Assembly: GCF_000725495.1 (NCBI RefSeq)
Contig: NZ_JNZD01000025.1
Span: 140,844-204,843 of the forward strand
Direction: 5' to 3'
From: Streptomyces aureus
Lineage (GTDB): Bacteria > Actinomycetota > Actinomycetes > Streptomycetales > Streptomycetaceae
DNA length: 64,000 bases
The translations under genes were made by a program, and so were the position numbers. Under the pieces are notes generated by a model. The model saw only the letters and a list, made by a program, of their open reading frames with translations, had not been told where the DNA came from and made no database searches. Below, in pieces: positions 49,348-57,984 of the stretch. The first letter of the stretch is position 1, and each line of letters begins with the position of its first letter.

Positions 49348-52300
49348 TCATGGAACCCGTGGGGCGCGTGGTGGATCGGTCTCCTGAGGAGACGAGTGAC
49401 CGGGCCGTTCAGTTCCGTGGATCCCCTGCCCCGGGCGTATGTCACGCCTCTCACCGGTCACCGCGGGGCGGCTGTCACGCCTCTCACCGGTCACCTCGGG
49501 GCGTATGTCCCGCCTCTCACCGGTCGCCCGGGCCCACCCGTCGTCCGCCCCGTCCGCCGCCGCCGCGCGGCGGCGGACGCGGCGGGTCCTGACCGCCAGG
49601 AGACCTCCGGCGTAGGCCGACAGGACCGCACCCAGCAGCGGGTAGGACACCGCGGGCGGTGCGGCGAGCCCGAGCACCGGTCCCAGCGGGGAGAAGGGCA
49701 GCGCCAGGCCGACGGCGGCCAGGGAGGTCGCGGCCCACACGACCGGGCCGGGCCGGCGGGAGAGCGCGGGACGGCGGCCCACGCTCAGCACCACCATCAC
49801 CGCGGCCTGGGTGAGCAGGTTCTCGGTGAACCAGCCTCCGTGGAACACCGCCTCGCCGTTCCCGCTCCCCGGTCCGTGCGAGTCGGGCGCGAGGATGCCG
49901 AAGGTGGCGAGGTCGGCGACGGCGTTGAGGACCCCGAAGCCGGTGATGAAGCGCAGCAGCCTCCGCGGGTCCAGGACCGTGGGGCGGTCCGGCACGCGGG
50001 GGTGGGGACGGTGGCGGGCGAAGGCGAGCTGGGCCGCGTCGAAGCACAGGTTCTGCGTCAGGACCTGTGCCGGGAGCATCGGCAGGAAGGGCAGCAGAAG
50101 TCCGGCGCAGAGCATCGCGAGGACGTTGCCGAGGTTGGACGACAGGGTGACCCGCAGATAGGTGGCGATGTTGTCGCCGGCGCGCCTGCCCGCGTCGACC
50201 GCGTGGGCCACGGCGCCGAGGTCCTTCTCGGCGAGCACCAGGTCGGCGGCGTCCCGGACGACGTCGGCGGCGCCGCGCGGGGCGATGCCGACGTCGGCGG
50301 TACGCAGGGCGGGCAGGTCGTTGACGCCGTCGCCGAGGAAACCGACGGTGTGCCCGGCACCTCGCAGGGCCTCGGTGATCCGGGCCTTGTGGTCCGGGGT
50401 GCAGCGCGCGAAGACGGTCGTACGGGCGGACGCCCCGACGAGTTCGTCGGCGGTCAGCGCGTCCACGTCCTCGGCGGTGAGCACGGCACCTTCGGCGACC
50501 GGCACGCCCAGGTCGAGGCACGCGCGGACCGCCGTCCCCGGGTGGTCGCCGGTGAGGACCTTGACCTCGACGCCCCGGTCGGTGAGGCCCTTGAGGGCGT
50601 CGGCGGCGGTCGGCGCGAGCACGTCGCGCAGGGTGATCAGCCCCAGGAAGGCGAGGCCGCGGACATCGGCCGGGGTGTACGGGCGTCCGCGCGCCGCCCG
50701 CTGCGCCGTGGCGACCGCCAGGACACGCGCCCCGGTCCCGGCGTGCCGGGCGGCCAGGGCGAGCAGCCGTTCCCTCTCGTCGTCCCCGAGCGCGCAGCGT
50801 GCGAGGACCGAGGCGACGTCTCCCTTGACGGCCAGGGTGTGGGTGCCGAGCCGGCCGGGGGTGCGGACCACGGCGGTGGCGTGGCGCCGGTCCGGGGCGA
50901 AGGGCACGGCGGCGACACCGTCGTACGCCGTCAGCTCGTCCTCGTCGGCCGCGTCGAGGATCGCCTCGTCGAGCGCGTCGGGCCGGGGCAGGTCGCCGAG
51001 TTGGAGCGTCCACCAGGCGCTCACGGCGGCCCAGTGCAGGACCCCGGGGTCGTCCCGGCCGTCCGGGCCGAGGGCACGGTCGACGACCGGCCGGTCCTGG
51101 GTGAGGGTGCCGGTCTTGTCGACGCACAGGACGTCGACGGCACCGAGGTCGTGCAGGGCGGGCAGTCGTCTGACGATGACGCCGTGCGCGCGGGCGAGCG
51201 GTGCGGCTCCGCGGGCCAGACAGAGCGTGACGAGGACCGGCAGCATCTCGGGGGTGAGGCCGACCGCCACCGCCACCGCGAACGGCAGGGTCTCCAGCCC
51301 GCGTCCGCGCAGGGCCGCGTTCGCCATCAGCACCAGCGGCGGGGTCAGCAGCATGAACCGGATCAGGAACCAGGAGATGCCGTGGACGGAACGGTCGAAG
51401 GCACTCGTCCGGGGCCTGGAGGAGGTGCGGTCGTGGGCCTCGGCGAACCGGGTCAGCGCGCCGGTCGCGATGACGACCGCCGTGGCGCTGCCGGAGACGA
51501 TGCTGCTGCCCTGGAAGCACAGGTGCGGCGGGTCGAAGACCCCGCCGCCGGCGGCCCCGGCCGGGGCGTGGGCGGTTCCGGGGAGGTCGTCGGGGGTCTT
51601 GGGCAGGTGGGCGGCGGTCTTGGTGAGGTTGGTGGCGGTCCCTGGCAGGCCGTCGGAGATCTTGGTCAGGTCGGCGGCGATTCCGGCCAGGTCGGCGGCG
51701 GTCCCGGGCAAGCCGTCAAAGGTCCTGGTCGGGTCGGCGGCGGTTTCGGGCAGGTCGTCGGCGAACTTGGCGACGGGTGCGGACTCGCCGGTCAGCGCTG
51801 CCTGATGCACGGTCAGGCCGACGGAGCGCAGCAGCCGGACGTCCGCGGGGACCAAGTCGCCGGGGCCGAGCCGGATGACGTCGCCGGGCACCAGGGCGTC
51901 CACGGGTATCTCGCGGGCCGCCGGGGCCGCCCGCTCGTCGGGCCGGCGGACGACGGTGGCGGTCGCGGCGACGAGCTCGCGCAACGCGGCCGTGGACCGG
52001 TCGGCCCGGTGCTCCCCCGAGGCCCGCAGGGCGCAGCTCACCAGGACGAGCAGAAGGATCACCGAGGCGGTGCCCCAGGCGGTGACGGCCGCCGAGACCA
52101 GGCCGAGGCAGGCGAGCACCGCGGTGAACGGGTCCCGCAGGCTGCGGACGAACAGGCGGGTCCAGGAACTCTCGCGCCGGGTGGGACCGCGGTTCTCGCC
52201 CGACCGGGCCGCCCGCTCCTCCGCCTCGGTCTCGGTCAGGCCGCGCGGGCCGCTGCCGAGCCGGCGCAGGACCTCGAGGACCGTCGGCGCGGTGTGCCCG

Positions 52301-52383
52301 GGCGGGACGTCGGCGGCCGGCGCGCGGCCCGGCGAAGTGGGTGTCCCCCTGCCCTCGTTCCAGGCGGCGTTGGCCTCAGCCAC
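49348..52383 (-). CDS. mgtA: P-type ATPase of the MgtA (type IIIB, Mg2+) class with low-complexity insertions
   Basis: 1011 residues. TGES (198-201) is in the actuator domain, Asp422 in CVDKTGTLTQD is phosphorylated, and VGFLGDGVNDLPALRTADVG is the hinge. Eight to ten membrane helices and LTPEMLPVLVTLCLARGA match MgtA-type ATPases (Mg2+ uptake in characterised members). Directly after TGESAPVAK, about 70 residues of degenerate repeats of DLPGTAADLTK type interrupt the actuator domain. The C-terminus carries three copies of TGERRDIRP-like 11-mers. The GTG start overlaps the ArsR stop by 8 bp, so both are co-translated. Confidence 0.88.
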   Translation of the reverse strand: MAEANAAWNEGRGTPTSPGRAPAADVPPGHTAPTVLEVLRRLGSGPRGLTETEAEERAARSGENRGPTRRESSWTRLFVRSLRDPFTAVLACLGLVSAAVTAWGTASVILLLVLVSCALRASGEHRADRSTAALRELVAATATVVRRPDERAAPAAREIPVDALVPGDVIRLGPGDLVPADVRLLRSVGLTVHQAALTGESAPVAKFADDLPETAADPTRTFDGLPGTAADLAGIAADLTKISDGLPGTATNLTKTAAHLPKTPDDLPGTAHAPAGAAGGGVFDPPHLCFQGSSIVSGSATAVVIATGALTRFAEAHDRTSSRPRTSAFDRSVHGISWFLIRFMLLTPPLVLMANAALRGRGLETLPFAVAVAVGLTPEMLPVLVTLCLARGAAPLARAHGVIVRRLPALHDLGAVDVLCVDKTGTLTQDRPVVDRALGPDGRDDPGVLHWAAVSAWWTLQLGDLPRPDALDEAILDAADEDELTAYDGVAAVPFAPDRRHATAVVRTPGRLGTHTLAVKGDVASVLARCALGDDERERLLALAARHAGTGARVLAVATAQRAARGRPYTPADVRGLAFLGLITLRDVLAPTAADALKGLTDRGVEVKVLTGDHPGTAVRACLDLGVPVAEGAVLTAEDVDALTADELVGASARTTVFARCTPDHKARITEALRGAGHTVGFLGDGVNDLPALRTADVGIAPRGAADVVRDAADLVLAEKDLGAVAHAVDAGRRAGDNIATYLRVTLSSNLGNVLAMLCAGLLLPFLPMLPAQVLTQNLCFDAAQLAFARHRPHPRVPDRPTVLDPRRLLRFITGFGVLNAVADLATFGILAPDSHGPGSGNGEAVFHGGWFTENLLTQAAVMVVLSVGRRPALSRRPGPVVWAATSLAAVGLALPFSPLGPVLGLAAPPAVSYPLLGAVLSAYAGGLLAVRTRRVRRRAAAADGADDGWARATGERRDIRPEVTGERRDSRPAVTGERRDIRPGQGIHGTERPGHSSPQETDPPRAPRVP
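49438..49530 (-). repeat. Three 33-bp direct repeats at the 3' end of the P-type ATPase gene
   Basis: CGCCTCTCACCGGTC recurs with period 33-34 bp and encodes three copies of a TGERRDxRP-type 11-mer at the protein's C-terminal tail. Confidence 0.8.
51575..51770 (-). repeat. Degenerate ~21-bp repeats inside the P-type ATPase gene
   Basis: Units resembling GGTCGGCGGCGGT plus GGGCA recur, encoding DLPGTAA-like heptads. They lie directly after the TGES loop, where other members have only a few residues. Confidence 0.7.
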
Positions 52384-52738
52384 CGGTCCGGTGTCCCTCG
52401 CGCACGGGCGCGAGGGCGGGCCGCGAGCGCGCGGTGAGCTGCCCGACCATCACCCGCACCACGGTGACGATGTCGGGGTCGTCGACGTAGTAGACCTGAC
52501 GTCGGCCCTCGCGGCGGGAGCGCACGAGTCCGGCGAGCTTCAGTTTGGCCAGGTGCTGGCTGACCGCCGGCAGGGCGCCGCCGACGCGGTCGGCGAGATG
52601 CGTGACGTCGCACTCGCCCTGCGAGAGCGCCCACATCAGGTGCAGCCGGGCCGAGGAGGCGAGGAGTCCGAACGCGGCGGCCGCCTCGGCGAGAACCTCG
52701 GCGGACGGATCCTCGAAACCACCGGTCGTCCCGGTCAC
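52376..52738 (-). CDS. ArsR/SmtB-family regulator of the P-type ATPase operon
   Basis: 120 residues. FGLLASSARLHLMWALSQGE precedes CDVTHLADRVGGALPAVSQH, the winged helix, where the CxxC-like metal box of ArsR is replaced by ECDVTHLAD, leaving a single Cys and a His. The wing is SRREGRRQVYYVDDPDIVTV. The last residues add GHRTGG. The start is the GTG at 52738 with GGGAGAGGG upstream. Its stop overlaps the ATPase start, so regulator and pump form one operon. The inducing metal cannot be assigned; for an MgtA-like pump a divalent ion is expected. Confidence 0.85.
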   Translation of the reverse strand: MTGTTGGFEDPSAEVLAEAAAAFGLLASSARLHLMWALSQGECDVTHLADRVGGALPAVSQHLAKLKLAGLVRSRREGRRQVYYVDDPDIVTVVRVMVGQLTARSRPALAPVREGHRTGG

Positions 52739-52996
52739 AGCCCTCTCCCGCCCGTCCACGGCCTCACTCGTGCGCCGAACCAGTGTAGGGGGCCCGGAGC
52801 GCGCGCCTCCGGTCCACCGTGGAGGTCCTGCCTCCCGCACCGGGGGCGGACCCGGCGCACGAAACCACCACCGTGACGGACCACCACCCCGGGGGTCGGA
52901 ATGGTGGTGGGCGATGCCCGGCCGGACGAGCGGAAAACCGCTGGGCAAGCCGTCGGTGACCTGCCATGATGCCGCCGTCGATCAGACGGAGGGCAT

Positions 52997-54103
52997 TTGT
53001 TCGTTTTCGTGTGTGCTGGATGCGGTGCCGAGCTGACCGTGCCGTTGTCCCGGGTCACGCTGCCCGCCCACGCCCGTCAGCAGTACGGGAACGGCCTCCA
53101 GTTGCCGGTGCTCATGGAACCGGGCACCTTCGCCGTGGACCCGGAACCCTGGGGTCCGCCGTGGCGCACATGGGAGGAGGTCGGTCCGGAGGTGGCGGCC
53201 GCCCGAGGCGTGTACGCGCCGGTCCCGTATCTCTCCGACGCCCCGCCGGGAGCCGTCGTCATGGCACCGGGCGACACGCGCGGCACGGTGCTGCTTCCCG
53301 AGCGAGCCGGCGGGTACTGCTGCGGTCTCGGCCCGGGCGACGGCCCCAACATGGCGTGCGAGGGCTGCGGTCTGCCGGTGGCGACCCGCGTCGACGACTG
53401 CTCGCTCTGGCAGGCGGTGTGGCTCGCCCGGGACGCCGTACACCGTCTCCCCGTCGACGGCACCCGTACCGCGCCGCTGTCCTGGGAGGAGCTGCCGACC
53501 GAGGGAAGGGCCATGCCTCCGTTCGAGCCGAGGGGCCGGTGGGGGTTCAGCCCGGAGCGGCAGGACGGTTCCTCGTGGAGCCCGCGGTGGGAGGCGGCGG
53601 CCGGCCAGGCGCTCGCCCATCTGCTGGCGGCCTCGGAGGGCGGACCGGTGAGCGTCCCGCACGGTCTGGCGGAAGTCGTCTTCCAACGCTCCCTCGACCT
53701 CCTGCTGCCCACGGGCCCGCCGCCGCGCCGCGCCGTCCTCGCCGGGCCCGGACTGCCCGCCTTTGAGGGTGACGCCCCCATCCTCCTCGTGCCCGCTCAT
53801 CCGGAGACGGGCCGGACGTGGACCCCGGACGGCGGGGCCGCCTCGGCGTCGTGCGTGCCGCTGCCGTTCGGGGTTTGGCTGTGGCTGGTCTCCCCCGAGC
53901 GGTACCTGCCCGCGCCCGCGTCGGGCGCCCTGCCCGAGGGCGTGCTCCGTGACGACCCGCCACCGGCGCCGCCGGACCGCCTCTTCCGCGCGGACCCGGG
54001 AGTGTTCGGGCAGACCCTGGCCCGGTTGCCGGCGGTCCGAAGTCCCTGGCTGCGGACGATCCACGAGAACCTCTCGCCGTATCTGCGGGCCCGTATCTTC
54101 TAG
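52997..54103 (+). CDS. Conserved Streptomyces protein of unknown function with zinc-ribbon-like cysteines
   Basis: 368 residues from a TTG start (GGAGGGCAT upstream). It begins FVFVCAGCGAELTVPLSRVT, with one CxxC pair, and has a second cluster CCGLG...CEGCGLPVATRVDDC near 110-135, suggesting metal binding. VMAPGDTRGTVLLPE and DDCSLWQAVWLA are blocks I know from Streptomyces hypothetical proteins. There is no signal or membrane segment. The gene runs away from the ArsR operon, sharing its 258-bp intergenic region. Confidence 0.75.
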   Translation: MFVFVCAGCGAELTVPLSRVTLPAHARQQYGNGLQLPVLMEPGTFAVDPEPWGPPWRTWEEVGPEVAAARGVYAPVPYLSDAPPGAVVMAPGDTRGTVLLPERAGGYCCGLGPGDGPNMACEGCGLPVATRVDDCSLWQAVWLARDAVHRLPVDGTRTAPLSWEELPTEGRAMPPFEPRGRWGFSPERQDGSSWSPRWEAAAGQALAHLLAASEGGPVSVPHGLAEVVFQRSLDLLLPTGPPPRRAVLAGPGLPAFEGDAPILLVPAHPETGRTWTPDGGAASASCVPLPFGVWLWLVSPERYLPAPASGALPEGVLRDDPPPAPPDRLFRADPGVFGQTLARLPAVRSPWLRTIHENLSPYLRARIF

Positions 54104-54425
54104 ACCTCGGAGCGCACGCGGCTCGCCTCCAGCGGGGTCGGGGTCAGGATCGGCATCGGTTTCGGCCACACGGGAGTCGGCGGCGGCTTCGATGGCCCCG
54201 GGCTCTGATGCGCGGACCCCTCTCCTCACCGTCGTACGAGAGTTGGGCCGGGCAGCCGGGCAGCCGGGCAGCCGGGCAGCCGGGCAGCCGGGCAGCCGGG
54301 CAGCCGGGCAGCCGGGCAGCCGGGCAGCCGGGCGAAAACGCCCACCGGTGGCGCAACAGCACGGCGTCGCCGGTGCCGGAGGGTATCCCTGGGGACGTCG
54401 ATCCACTGGACGAAACGGACCCACC
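54104..54425. other. Upstream region of the serine hydrolase, repeat-bearing
   Basis: About 320 bp. Besides the 8-bp array (54248-54333) it holds no gene. The 92 nt between array and ATG should contain the ribosome site and possibly the promoter. Confidence 0.5.
54248..54333. repeat. Ten perfect copies of the 8-bp unit CCGGGCAG plus a partial copy
   Basis: Direct count gives copies from 54248 to 54327 and a truncated CCGGGC to 54333. The array ends 92 nt before the serine hydrolase ATG, nearly the same distance as the CGGCGGTG array of GH31 (94 nt), although the unit sequence differs. Confidence 0.95.
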
Positions 54426-55697
54426 ATGCCGACCCGGCTCCCCCGCTCCCTCGTACGCCACCGACGCACCCCCGCGCCGCTGCGGCGGCGTTCCCGGCTC
54501 ACCGTCCTGCTCTCCGCCACGCTGCTGGCCCTGACTCCCGTCGCACCGGCCCTGGCGACATCCGCCGGCCCGGGTGAAGTCCACCGCCCGAAGGACGGCG
54601 CCCCGCCCTTCGCCAAGACCCTGACGCCCGATCTGATCGCGGAGATGCAGCGCCTGCGCATCCCCGGCGCTGTGGTCTCGATCCGCACCCCGCAGTGGGG
54701 CACCTGGACCAAGGCGCTCGGGACCGAGTCGCTCAAGACCGGCAAGCCGATCTCGGCCGGCGGGCACTTCCGGGTCGGCAGCATCACCAAGACCTGGACC
54801 GCCACGGTGATCCTGGAACTTGTCGACCAGGGCCGGGTCAAGCTGGACGCTCCGGTGTCGCGCTACCTGCGCGGTGTGCCGAACGGGCGTCACATCACCG
54901 TCCGCCAACTGCTCCAGATGACCAGCGGCCTCTACAACTACAGCGAGGACCTGCACTTCAACCAGGTCCTCGACGACCGTCCCGAGAAGCAGTGGACACC
55001 CCAGGAACTGCTGGCGATCGCCTTCCGGCACCAGCCGTACTTCCCGCCCGGGCAGGGCTGGCACTACTCCAACACCAACTACGTGCTCCTCGGACTCATC
55101 GCCGAGAAGCTCACCCATCGGCCGCTCCAGTCGCTGATGCGCGACCGCGTCTTCCGCCCGGTCGGCATGTCGCACACCAACCTGGCCACCGACACGGCGT
55201 TCCCCAGGCCCCATCCGCGCGGCTACCAGTTCATCAGCAACGTGGACAGCCTCACCGCGCCGGTGCTCACCGGGAAGGACGCCGCCTGGGCCGACTGGTC
55301 GGCGGGCAACCCGATGGACGTCACCGACGTGAACCCCTCATGGGCGTGGGCGGCCGGCGCCGGCATCTCCACGCTGGACGACCTGCTCCGCTGGGGTCCG
55401 GCGCTCGCCGACGGGAAGCTCCTCAGCCCGCGGACCCAGCGTCAGCGGCTGACGTTCGTCCCGACCTCCGACGTACCGGGGACCCCCACGTACGGCCTGG
55501 GGATCGTCAACTTCTCCGGCTTCCTCGGCCATGACGGCCAGATCCCCGGCTACAACAGCTTCGTGGGCTACGACCCGAAGCGGAAGGCGACCGTCGTCGT
55601 CCTGGTCAACCTCAACCAGTCGCCCGACGGCACCGCGCCCTCCGACCAGTTGACGAAGCTCATCCTCTCCGAGGTGTTCGGCGTCCAGCAGCCCTGA
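54426..55697 (+). CDS. Secreted serine hydrolase, beta-lactamase/D-Ala-D-Ala carboxypeptidase family
   Basis: 423 residues. The signal peptide (RSRLTVLLSATLLALTPVAP, cut near ALA, about 40) precedes a class C beta-lactamase-like domain: Ser119-x-x-Lys122 in VGSITKTW, Tyr214-Ser-Asn in HYSNTNYVLLG and His369-Asp-Gly in LGHDGQIPGYNS. Relatives are DD-carboxypeptidases, aminopeptidases and esterases acting on peptidoglycan or peptides. The ATG follows a CACTGGACGAAACGG leader without a clear ribosome site. An 8-bp repeat array sits 92 nt upstream and a strong terminator follows. Confidence 0.9.
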   Translation: MPTRLPRSLVRHRRTPAPLRRRSRLTVLLSATLLALTPVAPALATSAGPGEVHRPKDGAPPFAKTLTPDLIAEMQRLRIPGAVVSIRTPQWGTWTKALGTESLKTGKPISAGGHFRVGSITKTWTATVILELVDQGRVKLDAPVSRYLRGVPNGRHITVRQLLQMTSGLYNYSEDLHFNQVLDDRPEKQWTPQELLAIAFRHQPYFPPGQGWHYSNTNYVLLGLIAEKLTHRPLQSLMRDRVFRPVGMSHTNLATDTAFPRPHPRGYQFISNVDSLTAPVLTGKDAAWADWSAGNPMDVTDVNPSWAWAAGAGISTLDDLLRWGPALADGKLLSPRTQRQRLTFVPTSDVPGTPTYGLGIVNFSGFLGHDGQIPGYNSFVGYDPKRKATVVVLVNLNQSPDGTAPSDQLTKLILSEVFGVQQP

Positions 55698-55712
55698 AGT
55701 ACGGGCACCACG

Positions 55713-55746
55713 ACGGGGCCGGGCCGCCGACACGGCCCGGCCCCGT
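55713..55746 (+). terminator. Terminator after serine hydrolase
   Basis: ACGGGGCCGGGCCG-CCGACA-CGGCCCGGCCCCGT, a 14-bp perfect stem with a 6-nt loop, 15 bp past the stop. Confidence 0.8.
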
Positions 55747-55799
55747 CCGGTTTCCCGCTCGCGGCGACCGCCGTTGTGCCCGCCGTGGGGCGGGTGCCC

Positions 55800-56249
55800 T
55801 CACAGTCCGTCAAGTCCCGCCAGCAACCGCGGCCAGGTGGAGGCGAATCCCGGGTGCAGCCGCAGCGAGGCGAACTCGGCGGGGGCGCACCACCGGTAGG
55901 CGGCCCCCTCGCCGTCGCCACGGCGCGGGGAGAACGGTTCGGCGAGGTCCGCGACGACGGTGTGATAGGCCCATCCGCCGTGGTCGTCGACGAAGGTGTG
56001 GACGGGGCGCAGGGCCGGAACGCCGCCCAGTTCCTCCGCGAACTCCCGGCGGGCCCCGTCCCAGGGGCTCTCACCGGCATGCAGTGCGCCTCCCGGAACG
56101 CTCCAGGTGCGGCCGTGGTGCACCCGCCACGAGCGACGCTGGAGCAGGAACCGGCCCTCCCGGCGCAGGAGAAGTCCCGCCGCCCCGTGGGGTCCCCAAT
56201 GGCGGCATCCCCGCCGGTCCCTCACATATCCGCGACCGCTGTCGGCCAT
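55800..56249 (-). CDS. Nudix hydrolase
   Basis: 149 residues. The Nudix box GGALHAGESPWDGARREFAE continues into ELGG (the GX5EX7REUXEEXGU pattern). The N-terminus is MADSGRGYVRDRRGCRHWGP, typical of a Streptomyces subgroup. It hydrolyses a nucleoside diphosphate linked to some moiety; the substrate is unknown. The ATG has AAGGAGG upstream. It is convergent with the serine hydrolase. Confidence 0.9.
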   Translation of the reverse strand: MADSGRGYVRDRRGCRHWGPHGAAGLLLRREGRFLLQRRSWRVHHGRTWSVPGGALHAGESPWDGARREFAEELGGVPALRPVHTFVDDHGGWAYHTVVADLAEPFSPRRGDGEGAAYRWCAPAEFASLRLHPGFASTWPRLLAGLDGL

Positions 56250-56378
56250 GCCGCCTCCTTCGTCCTGCGCGCCGGGGCCCTCCGAACGGCGCGTCACCCG
56301 TGTTTATCCCGCGCGACAAAGGAAACGCGGCAGGGGTAGGGACGCCCGCAGACGACGTCCCGCCCACCGGAGGACGCC

Positions 56379-56534
56379 ATGATCATCCTCGGAGTCATCC
56401 TTCTTGTCATCGGCCTCATCGCGGGCATCGGAATCCTGTGGACCATCGGGATCATCCTGGTCGCGATCGGCGTCCTGCTGTGGATCCTGGGCGCGGTCGG
56501 CCGCGAGGTCGGCGGACGACGTCACTATTACTAG
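56379..56534 (+). CDS. DUF6131-like small membrane protein
   Basis: 51 residues: two closely spaced hydrophobic helices (MIILGVILLVIGLIAGIGIL and GIILVAIGVLLWILGAV) and the C-terminal GGRRHYY tail, matching the DUF6131 family of small actinobacterial membrane proteins. GGAGG precedes the ATG. It is divergent from the Nudix gene. Function is unknown; such proteins are often stress-induced. Confidence 0.8.
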   Translation: MIILGVILLVIGLIAGIGILWTIGIILVAIGVLLWILGAVGREVGGRRHYY

Positions 56535-56743
56535 TCCACGACCGACGGATCGCACCTGCTGGTCCGTGTCCGACGGATCGCGCGATCGAGCCATGTTCCG
56601 CGTGACCGGTGACACGAAACGCCCTGTGGGGCCCGGCACCGCCGGGCCCCGGGCGTGTGCCGCGGTCCGGGCCGCCGGGCCCCGCCGCCCGTCCGGCTCG
56701 GCGCTCCGTGCCGGGCAGCGCCGGACACGCCGTCGCCGAGGCG

Positions 56744-57127
56744 TCAGCCCTCGATCAGCTTCCTGTATTCGGCCGCCGAGAGCAGCTTGACGGTGGATCC
56801 GCCGGCCTGCGGCTTGATCTTGAACAGCCAGGCTCCGTAGGGATCGTCGTTCACGTCCTCGGGCGACTCGGCGAGGTCCTCGTTCACCGCCGTCATCTCG
56901 CCGCTCACCGGAACGAAGACCTCGGAGGCCGCCTTGACCGACTCGATGGTGCCCCCGGCGTCACCGGCGTCGACGTTCTTGCCCCGCAGGGGCAGATCCA
57001 CGAACACGACGTCCCCGAGCTGCTTCTGGGCATGGTCGGTGATGCCGACTGTCACCGTCCCGTCCGCCTCGCGGCGCACCCACTCGTGGTCGTCCGTGTA
57101 TTTGAGCTCTTCCGGAACGACTGGCAT
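56744..57127 (-). CDS. gcvH: Glycine cleavage system H protein
   Basis: 127 residues. [32 protein letters not shown] and [20 protein letters not shown] place the lipoylated lysine at Lys65, and [14 protein letters not shown] is conserved. It shuttles the aminomethyl group between the P, T and L proteins of glycine cleavage. It starts at the ATG at 57127 with AAGGAGG upstream. GcvT and GcvP genes are not in the window. A GTGATCAC palindrome and a small hairpin (57162-57176) lie upstream; no glycine riboswitch is recognisable. Confidence 0.93.
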   Translation of the reverse strand: MPVVPEELKYTDDHEWVRREADGTVTVGITDHAQKQLGDVVFVDLPLRGKNVDAGDAGGTIESVKAASEVFVPVSGEMTAVNEDLAESPEDVNDDPYGAWLFKIKPQAGGSTVKLLSAAEYRKLIEG

Positions 57128-57286
57128 GACGTCCTCCTTCACAACGTAATGTGATCACTCGGTGGCACAGTGCCACGTCAGGGCGCGCGACGAGGGATTC
57201 CACGCGGGCGGGCCGCCGAAGGATGGACAGTGTGCCCCGGGACCCAGCCGTCCGGCAGGACCGTGTTGCTGACATGATCCGGACGC

Positions 57287-57982
57287 ATGACCCCGAAACC
57301 CTCCGACGACCTCGCCGGCACCTTCGCACGTCTGGGCGGCGCGGACGACGGACCGGTGTGGAGCGCGCTGTGGGACGACCTCTGCCATCAGGAGTCCGTC
57401 TACGACGACAGCTTCCTCGCCCTCCCCTATCTGGCGGCCATCGCCGACGGCCGCGCCCCCGGCGCCCCGGCGGACGCCGTCCTGATGGCTGGTCTCGTCA
57501 TGTCGGCCGCCGACGACGAACGCACCGCCCGCTACGCCGACGAGGTCGCGGTCCTCCTCCCGACGGCCCGCCGCCTGCTCGACACCGAGGGCGGCGACGC
57601 CTCGACGTTCCTCTACTACCTCCAGTGCGTGCTCGCTTTCGAGGGGGACCGGGTGTGGAGCGCGGGGCGCTTGGAGGGCCTGCGCGAGCAGGAGTACGAG
57701 ATCGAGTGCCCGAGCTGCTGGTCGGATCTGTTCATCGTCTTCGGCGACGACGGCGCCTTCGCCTCGGCCGGCGACCCCGTGACGGTCGACGATCCGCCCA
57801 AGGCCGCGCTGTTTCCCGCCGATCCGGCCGCCCTGGCTCCCCTCCCGGCGCGTCTGCACCGCACCGCGACCCGAGCCGGACACGAGGACGTCGCCCGCGG
57901 CCTCACGTATCTCTTCGGCCGGGCCACCTGCCCGGACTGCGGCGACGTGTTCGCGGTCTCGGACCGGGTCGAGGCGTGCTGA
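57287..57982 (+). CDS. Cytoplasmic protein with zinc-ribbon-like cysteine pairs, unknown function
   Basis: 231 residues. IECPSCWSDLFIVFGDDGAF and, at the end, ATCPDCGDVFAVSDRVEAC supply two CxxC pairs about 70 residues apart that could form one zinc site. The N-terminal two-thirds is helical with repeated acidic segments. It precedes the HEAT-repeat gene by two bases (stop 57980-57982, next ATG 57985), so they are co-translated and probably work together. Confidence 0.78.
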   Translation: MTPKPSDDLAGTFARLGGADDGPVWSALWDDLCHQESVYDDSFLALPYLAAIADGRAPGAPADAVLMAGLVMSAADDERTARYADEVAVLLPTARRLLDTEGGDASTFLYYLQCVLAFEGDRVWSAGRLEGLREQEYEIECPSCWSDLFIVFGDDGAFASAGDPVTVDDPPKAALFPADPAALAPLPARLHRTATRAGHEDVARGLTYLFGRATCPDCGDVFAVSDRVEAC

Positions 57983-57984
57983 GC

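Noticed and set aside
49281..49592. Plus-strand frame with CHASHRSPRG repeats
   Set aside because: It is the reverse reading of the 33-bp repeats that encode the C-terminal tail of the P-type ATPase.
57128..57286. Glycine riboswitch upstream of gcvH
   Set aside because: The leader is short (about 160 bp to the next gene) and shows only an 8-bp palindrome and a 6-bp-arm hairpin, not the riboswitch core.
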